NCBI RefSeq assembly: GCF_009857815.1
Contig: NZ_WVVW01000014.1
Span: 1-39,095 of the forward strand
DNA from: Pseudomaricurvus sp. HS19
Lineage (GTDB): Bacteria; Pseudomonadota; Gammaproteobacteria; Pseudomonadales; Cellvibrionaceae
DNA: 39,095 bases
Reading direction: 5' to 3'
Position numbers and translations under genes: made by a program. A model generated the notes under the pieces. It was not told the origin of the DNA. It made no database searches and saw only the letters and a list, made by a program, of their open reading frames with translations. Positions within the stretch are counted from its first letter, which is position 1; each line of letters begins with the position of its first letter. This document shows positions 32,999-39,095 of this stretch, piece by piece.

Positions 32999-33727
32999 AT
33001 GGATCGCTTATCCGCGGCACAATTTCCCCCGGCACTGGGGCACGGACCTGTTGAGGAGATCTTCCCCAACGTCTTTTTCGTCACCGGCGCTATGGAAACT
33101 GTACTGCAGGGCATGGATTGGGCTTTCAGTCGCAATATGACCGTTGTGCGCGACGGTGAGCGTCTGATTATCTTCAACAGTGTGCGTCTGACGGATGAGG
33201 CTTTGGCCGGGTTGGACTCGCTGGGTCGGGTGACGGATGTGGTGCGTCTCGGTGCCCTGCACGGTCGTGATGACCCCTTCTATGTGGACCGCTACCAGGC
33301 CAACTACTGGGCGCTGCCGGAGATGATCCATGAGAGCGGTCTGCAGGCGACACACACACTGGCGCCAGACTCGCTGCCGCTCGCCGATGCCGGGTTGTTT
33401 GTCTTTGAGACCACGAAAATCCCTGAGGCCGTTGTGCTGCTAAAGCGCGAAGGCGGTATTGCGATTGCCTGTGACGCACTGCAGAACTGGCTCGCGCCGG
33501 ATCAATTTTTCTCCGATGCGTCGAGTGAATTGATGCAGCAGATGGGTTTCTTCACCCCGGCCAATATTGGCCCGGTATGGATGCAGGCGGCGGAGCCCGC
33601 CGCCGGGGATTTTGTGCGTTTGGCTGAGATCCCCTTCAGTCACGCGCTGTGTGGTCATGGTGAACCGCTGCGCGACAGCGCGCAGGCCGATTACCAGGCC
33701 ACCTTCAGTCGCCTGTTCGGTATCTGA
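32999..33727 (+). CDS. Metallo-beta-lactamase-like (DUF4336-type) protein with degenerate metal site
   Basis: This 242-residue protein has the N-terminal strands typical of the metallo-hydrolase fold ('EIFPNVFFVTGA...MTVVRDGERLIIFNS'), then 'VVRLGALHGRDDPFYVDRYQANYWALP'. The H-x-H-x-D-H zinc motif is absent at that place; only one His and two Asp remain. This resembles DUF4336-type members, which are thought not to be classical hydrolases. The function is unknown. The ATG at 32999 is preferred; a GTG at 32984 would overlap the preceding stop (GTGA). It lies 13 bp upstream of the large signalling gene and is probably in its operon. Confidence 0.6.
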   Translation: MDRLSAAQFPPALGHGPVEEIFPNVFFVTGAMETVLQGMDWAFSRNMTVVRDGERLIIFNSVRLTDEALAGLDSLGRVTDVVRLGALHGRDDPFYVDRYQANYWALPEMIHESGLQATHTLAPDSLPLADAGLFVFETTKIPEAVVLLKREGGIAIACDALQNWLAPDQFFSDASSELMQQMGFFTPANIGPVWMQAAEPAAGDFVRLAEIPFSHALCGHGEPLRDSAQADYQATFSRLFGI

Positions 33728-33740
33728 TGCCCTTGCCACC

Positions 33741-36700
33741 ATGGCCTCCGATTTGACCACCCCGGGTTTTACGGAATTGGCCGGGATGCAGGTGCCCGGC
33801 TACTGCATTGACGAGCTGCTCTACCGCCTGGAAGGGCGGGTGGTCTACCGTGCCTGTCGTCTGGTGGATGGCGCAGAAGTAGCGATCGAAACCCTTGATA
33901 CCCAATTCCCGAACCGCCTGCAGGTGGCGGCGATCCGGCGTGAGGCAGCCATTGCCCGGCGCCTGGCCGGTGTAGACGGTGTGCGGCAAATTTTCGACAC
34001 CGTTGCCCACGGCAGTGGCAACCTGGCGTTGGTCGGGGAGCTGTTCGAAGGCACCCTGCGCACCCGGCTGGAGTACAGTGGCGGTGCAGGCTTGCCGCTG
34101 GGCACTGTGCTGGATATCGCTCTGCGCCTGGTGCGCGCGCTGGACGGCGTGCACAGCAACGATCTGGTGCACAAGTCGCTGATGCCGGAACACATTCTCT
34201 ACGAGCCGTTAACCGGGCGCCTGGCGCTGGCCGGTTTTGGCATTGCCTCTGAGCTGGATCAGGAGCGACAGGCAGTACAGATGTCGCGGCGTCTTGAGGG
34301 CGACCCGGCTTACATCTCGCCGGAACAGAGCGGGCGCATGAACCGCGACCTGGATTACCGCTCCGATTACTACTCCCTTGGAGTCCTGCTGTTTGAGTTG
34401 CTCACCGGCCGTTCGCCCTTTCAGGCGGAAACGCTGCTGGAGTGGGTGCACAGCCATATCAGTCGCCTGCCGTCGCCGCCTCACGAATTGGCTCCCCATG
34501 TGCCGGAGGCGCTCTCGGCGGTGGTGTTGCGCCTGTTGGCGAAAAGTCCGGAGGCCCGCTACCAGAGTGCCCGGGGCCTTCTGCATGATCTGAATGAATG
34601 CGCTGATGCAGTGGCTGCCGGACGTACGCCGGAGCTGTTTGTGCCGGGGCGGCATGACGAAGTACAGAAATTCCTGGTGCCGCAGCATCTGTACGGACGC
34701 GATAGCGAGCTTCGTGAACTGTTGGGGCTGTTTGAGACGGTAGTGGCCGGTGGTACCGAGTTTTGTCTGGTGCACGGTTATTCCGGTGTCGGCAAATCGG
34801 CACTGGTTAACGAAGTTGATCGCCCTCTGGTGCGCGAGCGCGGCTTTTTTGTGCAAGGCAAGTTTGACCAGTTTCAGCAGGGCGAAGCCTACACCGCGCT
34901 GGCGGCGACGTTTCGCGGCCTGGTGCAGCAGATACTGGCGGAGCCGGAAGCATCGCTGGCCCGGTGGCGCCAGCGTCTGCAGGAGGCACTGGCGCCCAAC
35001 GCCCGCCTGGTAATCAATCTGGTGCCGGAGCTGGAGCTGATCATTGGTGCACAGCCGGCAGTGGCAGCCTTGCCGCCGGCAGAAGAACGCAATCGCCTGC
35101 ATCTGGTGCTCACCGCGTTTCTGCGGGTTTTCGCCGCAGAGGGACATCCGGTGGTGCTGTTTCTCGACGATCTGCAATGGAGCGATGTGCCGACGCTGGA
35201 GTTGTTGCATCGTCTGGTCACCTCCCGCGAGCTGACCCACCTGTTGTTGATCGGCGCCTATCGCAGCAACGAAGTGGGTGCCGGGCACCCGCTGCGACTG
35301 TTGCTGGATGAGCTGCAGGCGCAGAAAAATATCCGGCAGTTACCCGTCGGTCCGCTGGATCGTGCTGCAGTCACGCAGCTGGTGGCTGACGCTCTCTGCT
35401 GTGACCGGGACGGGATACGCCCGTTAAGCGACATGCTCTACGACAAGGCGCAGGGTAACCCCTTCTTTACCAATGAGCTGCTGCGCCAGCTGCACAAGCA
35501 GGGCGCGATCAGGCCGGATCCGGAAAGTGGTCGTTGGCTCTGGGATCCGGCAGCGGCGCACTGGTCGGGCATGAGCAACGACGTCGTCGAATTTATGATG
35601 GCGAACCTGCGTCGTCTGCCAGCAGAGACACAGCAGGCACTGCAGTTGGCCGCCTGCATCGGTGGCACTTTTGATTTGCACACGCTGGCCACAATTTACG
35701 AACATTCGACGGAAGAGACGGCGGCTGTATTGCTGCCCGCGCTGAAGCAGCACACGATTCTGCCACTGCACAGTGACTACCGTCTGGTCGGTGGCAATTT
35801 GCAGGACAGCGGGCACGACTCGCTCAACCTGAACCCGAGCTATCGGTTTCAGCACGACCGGGTGCAACAGGCGGCTTACGGCCTGATCGATCACGGGCGG
35901 CTGGCAGAAGTGCATCTATCCATGGGGCGACTGCTGTATGCCGATGCGGGCGAAGCGGCGTTGCACGAGCGCCTGATCGATATTGTCGGGCACCTCAACG
36001 AAGGTCGTGTACTGATGGTTGACGCCGGCGAGAGGCAACTGCTGGCGCAGTTGAATCTGAGCGCGGCGATACGGGCGCGGCACTCGGCAGCGTTTGAAGC
36101 GGCGTTCAACTATCTGTGCGTTGCCCGGGAATTACTGCCGGAGGATCCCTGGCAGCAACAGCCACACTTTATGTCAGAGCTGGCGGCCGAAATTCAGCAG
36201 TGCGCGTATCTCACCAACCGCACAGAAGAAGCCGAGCAGTGGATTGAGGTTCTGCTCACACATGCGGGATCCGATCTGGAGCGCAGCGATATTCTCGCGA
36301 CCCGCACCCGTCAGTACGCCACGCTGGGTCGCATGGACGACTCCATACGTGCCGCCATCGAAGGTTTGCGTCTGCTCGGGGTGCGCTTTACAGATCAGCC
36401 GACTCTGGAGGATATTGCCGAAGAGCGGCGGTTGGTGTTGGAGAATCTTGGTGAGCGTCGCATTGAAGATCTGGTGGATGCGCCGCTGGTGGAAGATGAG
36501 GCCACGCTCACTGCCATGCGTCTGCTGATGGAAATTTTTGCCGCGGCGTTTCTCTCCGGCAGTGGCAACATCTTCCCCTACCTGGTGCTTAAATCCGCCA
36601 ACTTTTCGCTGCGACACGGCAACTGCCCTGAGTCGGCATTTGCCTACGCTGCTTATGGCATGCTGCTCTGCGGGGAGCTGGATGAGCCAGCGCTCGGGTT

Positions 36701-38846
36701 TGAATACGCCAAGGTGGGACTGGCCATTAACGAGCGTCTCGATGATCTCACCCTGCGCGCGCGGGTGATCTATGTGTACGCCATGTTCGTGCACCACTGG
36801 AGTCGTCACTGGTCCAGTCTGACGCCCTGGTTCCGCAAGGGGATCGAGGCGGGTTATCAATCCGGTGACCTGCTCTATCTGGCCTACAGCGCACAGGACT
36901 GTGTGATCTGGGATCCGACCCTGGACCTGGAAAGCGCCGAACGTTTGCACGCCGAGCACCTGGAAATTGTGCGTGAGTGCGCCTATCAGGATTCGCTTGA
37001 TTCCGGCACTCTGTTTCTGCAGTTGCAGCGCAATCTGATGGGGCGAACCGATGGGCTCTGCTCGCTGAGTGATGAGACATTCGATGTACAGCAGTGCCTG
37101 GCGGGAATGCGACAGCGCGGCTTTATGACCGGTATTGCCAACTACCACATCTACAGTGCGGAGATCTGCCAGCTCTATGGTGATTACGAGCAGGCCCTGG
37201 AGCATGTGCGCGCGCAGGATAATCTCATCAAGTCTGCCATGTCACTGCCACAACTGGTGCGCTTTTATGTGGTCGCCTGCCTGACGTTGGCAGAAGGTTA
37301 TGCAGGGATGCCAGCCGCCGGACAGCAGCTAACCCGCAGGCGCCTGCAACACGACTTGTCCCGCATCCGGCACTGGGCCGACAACTGTCCGGAAAATTTT
37401 CTGCATTTGCAGTGGTTGATGGAGGCGGAACTGGCGCGCCTGGATGGCCATAACGATCTGGCGCTGGACAGGTTTGATGCCGCCATTGATGCTGCGCGCA
37501 ACAGCGGCTTCCTGCGTGACGAGGCCACCGCTAACGAACGCGCTGCACGTCACTTACTGGCTCTTGGGCGCCAGCGCTCTGCCGAAGGCTATCTGCGCGC
37601 GGCGCATCGTGTTTATGATCGCTGGGGCGCTCGTCGCAAAGTGATTCAGCTGGAGGAGGAGTTCCCGGTATTACGTGAGATCCTTGCGGGCAGTCGAATG
37701 CTGGCACCAGATGAGGCAAACGGTGACCTGGACCTGGCGTCTGTGATGAAGGCTTCGCGGGAAATTTCCGGTGAGATCGTACTCGATCGACTGCTCAAAA
37801 CCACGGTGGCTATTCTGCTGGAGAACGCCGGTGGTCAGTGGGGCTGCCTGGTGGTGCGGGAGGAGGGTCGCCTGCGGGTGGTTGCCAGCAAGCTGCCGGA
37901 CGAAGGTGCACAGTCGCTGGACTTGCCGGCTCACTCGCTGGTGCCAATGCTTGAGGGCGGGCAGCTGCCGTTACCTGTGACCCTTATCAGCCAGGTGTTG
38001 CACAGTGGCGAAGCGCTGGTACTGCGCGATGCCAGCAGGGAGGGTCAGTTTGTGCAGGATCCGTATATGCTCAAGGCCAAACCGAGTTCGGTGCTGTGTG
38101 TGCCGCTGCGCCGGGAGAGTATCGAGGGTGTTCTCTATATGGAGAATAATCTCTCCAGCGATATTTTCACTCGCGAGCGTTTGGAGGTGATTCGCCTGCT
38201 GGCCGCGCAGGCGTCGGTGGCGATGGAAAATGCACAGCTCTATGAGCAGGTGCAGGATCACTCCCGCCTGCTGGAAGAAAAAGTGGCCGAACGCACGGCG
38301 CGACTGGAGCAGCTCAACCGCGAACTGCAAAGCCTGGTGGATCGCGATGGTCTTACCGGTGTGGCTAACCGTCGCAAGGGCGACGCCTACCTGCAGGAGG
38401 TGTGGGTGCGCCTGCGTCGCGAGCAGCGACCGCTGTCGGTGATCATGCTCGACGTGGATCACTTCAAAGCCTATAACGACACTTACGGTCACCAGGCTGG
38501 TGATGACTGCCTCAAGGTTGTTGCACAGGCTGTAGTGGAGGAACTGCATCGCCCGGCGGATCTGGTGGCCCGTTACGGGGGGGAGGAATTTATGCTGATC
38601 CTGCCGGATACCGATGTGGAAGGCGTGAAGCAGATTGGCGAAAAAGTTCGCAGTGCCATTGAAAGGCTGGCCATTGCTCACCTGCGCTCATCGGTTGGCC
38701 AGGTGGTAACCATCAGTGCCGGTGCCGCATCGGTCATTCCGCAACAGCAAGGCGGTGTGGAACAGCTGCTGCGGGATGCTGACGTAGCGCTCTATCAGGC
38801 CAAGCGTCAGGGGCGTAATCGCGTCCTGCATGCCGCGCAGTCGTGA
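33741..38846 (+). CDS. Pseudokinase-AAA ATPase-GAF-GGDEF signalling protein (diguanylate cyclase)
   Basis: This 1701-residue cytosolic protein starts with a Ser/Thr-kinase-like domain (about residues 15-290). Its catalytic Lys is Glu50 ('VAIETL'), the HRD Asp is Ser146 ('HKSLMPEH') and the DFG Asp is Gly165 ('AGFG'), yet 'YISPEQSGRMNR' and 'YSLGVLLFELLTG' remain. An AAA-type ATPase follows (Walker A 'GYSGVGKSAL', Lys352; Walker B 'LFLDD', about 473-477), then a long helical, TPR-like region (about 610-1320). A GAF domain (about 1335-1490), a coiled coil and a GGDEF domain come last (GGEEF at 1613-1617; inhibitory I-site R1604-x-x-D1607). It should make cyclic di-GMP. The layout matches kinase/ATPase/GAF sensors that usually end in a histidine kinase. 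ATG 33741 follows the upstream stop; no strong ribosome site is seen. Confidence 0.9.
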   Translation: MASDLTTPGFTELAGMQVPGYCIDELLYRLEGRVVYRACRLVDGAEVAIETLDTQFPNRLQVAAIRREAAIARRLAGVDGVRQIFDTVAHGSGNLALVGELFEGTLRTRLEYSGGAGLPLGTVLDIALRLVRALDGVHSNDLVHKSLMPEHILYEPLTGRLALAGFGIASELDQERQAVQMSRRLEGDPAYISPEQSGRMNRDLDYRSDYYSLGVLLFELLTGRSPFQAETLLEWVHSHISRLPSPPHELAPHVPEALSAVVLRLLAKSPEARYQSARGLLHDLNECADAVAAGRTPELFVPGRHDEVQKFLVPQHLYGRDSELRELLGLFETVVAGGTEFCLVHGYSGVGKSALVNEVDRPLVRERGFFVQGKFDQFQQGEAYTALAATFRGLVQQILAEPEASLARWRQRLQEALAPNARLVINLVPELELIIGAQPAVAALPPAEERNRLHLVLTAFLRVFAAEGHPVVLFLDDLQWSDVPTLELLHRLVTSRELTHLLLIGAYRSNEVGAGHPLRLLLDELQAQKNIRQLPVGPLDRAAVTQLVADALCCDRDGIRPLSDMLYDKAQGNPFFTNELLRQLHKQGAIRPDPESGRWLWDPAAAHWSGMSNDVVEFMMANLRRLPAETQQALQLAACIGGTFDLHTLATIYEHSTEETAAVLLPALKQHTILPLHSDYRLVGGNLQDSGHDSLNLNPSYRFQHDRVQQAAYGLIDHGRLAEVHLSMGRLLYADAGEAALHERLIDIVGHLNEGRVLMVDAGERQLLAQLNLSAAIRARHSAAFEAAFNYLCVARELLPEDPWQQQPHFMSELAAEIQQCAYLTNRTEEAEQWIEVLLTHAGSDLERSDILATRTRQYATLGRMDDSIRAAIEGLRLLGVRFTDQPTLEDIAEERRLVLENLGERRIEDLVDAPLVEDEATLTAMRLLMEIFAAAFLSGSGNIFPYLVLKSANFSLRHGNCPESAFAYAAYGMLLCGELDEPALGFEYAKVGLAINERLDDLTLRARVIYVYAMFVHHWSRHWSSLTPWFRKGIEAGYQSGDLLYLAYSAQDCVIWDPTLDLESAERLHAEHLEIVRECAYQDSLDSGTLFLQLQRNLMGRTDGLCSLSDETFDVQQCLAGMRQRGFMTGIANYHIYSAEICQLYGDYEQALEHVRAQDNLIKSAMSLPQLVRFYVVACLTLAEGYAGMPAAGQQLTRRRLQHDLSRIRHWADNCPENFLHLQWLMEAELARLDGHNDLALDRFDAAIDAARNSGFLRDEATANERAARHLLALGRQRSAEGYLRAAHRVYDRWGARRKVIQLEEEFPVLREILAGSRMLAPDEANGDLDLASVMKASREISGEIVLDRLLKTTVAILLENAGGQWGCLVVREEGRLRVVASKLPDEGAQSLDLPAHSLVPMLEGGQLPLPVTLISQVLHSGEALVLRDASREGQFVQDPYMLKAKPSSVLCVPLRRESIEGVLYMENNLSSDIFTRERLEVIRLLAAQASVAMENAQLYEQVQDHSRLLEEKVAERTARLEQLNRELQSLVDRDGLTGVANRRKGDAYLQEVWVRLRREQRPLSVIMLDVDHFKAYNDTYGHQAGDDCLKVVAQAVVEELHRPADLVARYGGEEFMLILPDTDVEGVKQIGEKVRSAIERLAIAHLRSSVGQVVTISAGAASVIPQQQGGVEQLLRDADVALYQAKRQGRNRVLHAAQS

Positions 38847-38885
38847 TGGGAATCCCTATCCTGCGATCTTGAGTCACACACATCT

Positions 38886-39057
38886 GTCATTCCCGCGCAG
38901 GCGGGACTCTGGATCTGATCGTCATTACCCTGCGGTCATTCCCGCACAGTCGGGAATCTGGATCTGATCGTCATTACCCTGCGGTCATTCCCGCGCAGTC
39001 GGGAATCTGGATCTGACCGCCATTACCCTGCGGTCATTCCCGCGCAGGCGGGAATCC
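38886..39057. repeat. Tandem 49-bp array of REP palindromes
   Basis: Units start GTCATTCCCGC at 38886, 38935, 38984 and 39033, an exact 49-bp period. Each carries the stem-loop, then CTGGATCTGATCGTCATTAC and CCTGCG. Units differ by one to a few substitutions in the loop (CAGGCG, CAGTCG) and spacer. The fourth is cut to the palindrome. It follows the signalling gene's stop by 40 bp and may end its transcript. Confidence 0.9.
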
Positions 39058-39095
39058 ATGTCCCCTTTGCCCCAATTGTGGGGATTGGCACAGCC

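Noticed and set aside
38886-39057. CRISPR array (regular palindromic repeats with a fixed period)
   Set aside because: The sequences between palindromes are copies of each other rather than unique spacers, and no cas gene is near. It is a tandem REP array.

Overview
The window is high-GC chromosomal DNA of a free-living, aerobic gammaproteobacterium. The evidence is PQQ-dependent periplasmic alcohol oxidation with a PedF-type cytochrome, a putidaredoxin/P450cam-like pair, a bacterial thiopurine methyltransferase, a VF530-type protein, and abundant REP-like palindromes between genes. A marine group such as Cellvibrionales is plausible, but the genus cannot be fixed from sequence alone. No phage, transposase or rRNA/tRNA gene is visible.

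Layout. (1) 184-6328 is a quinoprotein alcohol-oxidation locus. A YVTN beta-propeller protein and an ABC-type binding protein lie on the minus strand. Facing away from them on the plus strand are cytochrome c-550, a second binding protein and a PQQ alcohol dehydrogenase whose active site carries the extra Asp typical of lanthanide enzymes. (2) 6405-9118 holds an IclR regulator diverging from a [2Fe-2S] ferredoxin and a P450, with a near-consensus promoter and TGGAAT-type half-sites between them. (3) 9188-18243 is mostly housekeeping: a VF530 protein, two overlapping methyltransferases, a PsiE-like membrane protein, an SDR, a sodium:solute symporter, a J-domain protein, RlpA and small membrane proteins.

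(4) 17477-23040 (minus) is the most striking block. A clear cobalamin riboswitch precedes an exported, C-terminally membrane-anchored CobN-like chelatase, followed by an ExbB/TolQ-like protein and a DUF2149 protein with an ExbD-like membrane Asp. This looks like an ion-motive-force-driven tetrapyrrole or corrinoid machine in the cell envelope, related in gene content to the HmuS-T-U set of Bacteroidetes but under B12 control. (5) 23187-26154 carries DUF805, a hotdog-like protein and small membrane proteins. (6) 26263-28882 has divergent DraG and DraT (reversible ADP-ribosylation, classically of nitrogenase reductase) and a flavodoxin; no nif gene is in the window.

(7) 29182-38846 has a MmcQ/YjbR-like protein, then a plus-strand series: an unknown protein overlapping an FAD amine oxidase, a cyclotransferase-like protein, a degenerate metallo-beta-lactamase-like protein, and a 1701-residue signalling protein. 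That last protein joins a catalytically dead kinase domain, an AAA-type ATPase, a helical region, GAF and an intact GGDEF domain. The right edge is a 49-bp tandem array of REP palindromes.

Three themes recur: redox chemistry with specialised cofactors (PQQ/lanthanide, heme-thiolate, FAD, flavodoxin), envelope handling of metal/tetrapyrrole, and several families of dispersed palindromes, some placed where bidirectional terminators would be expected.
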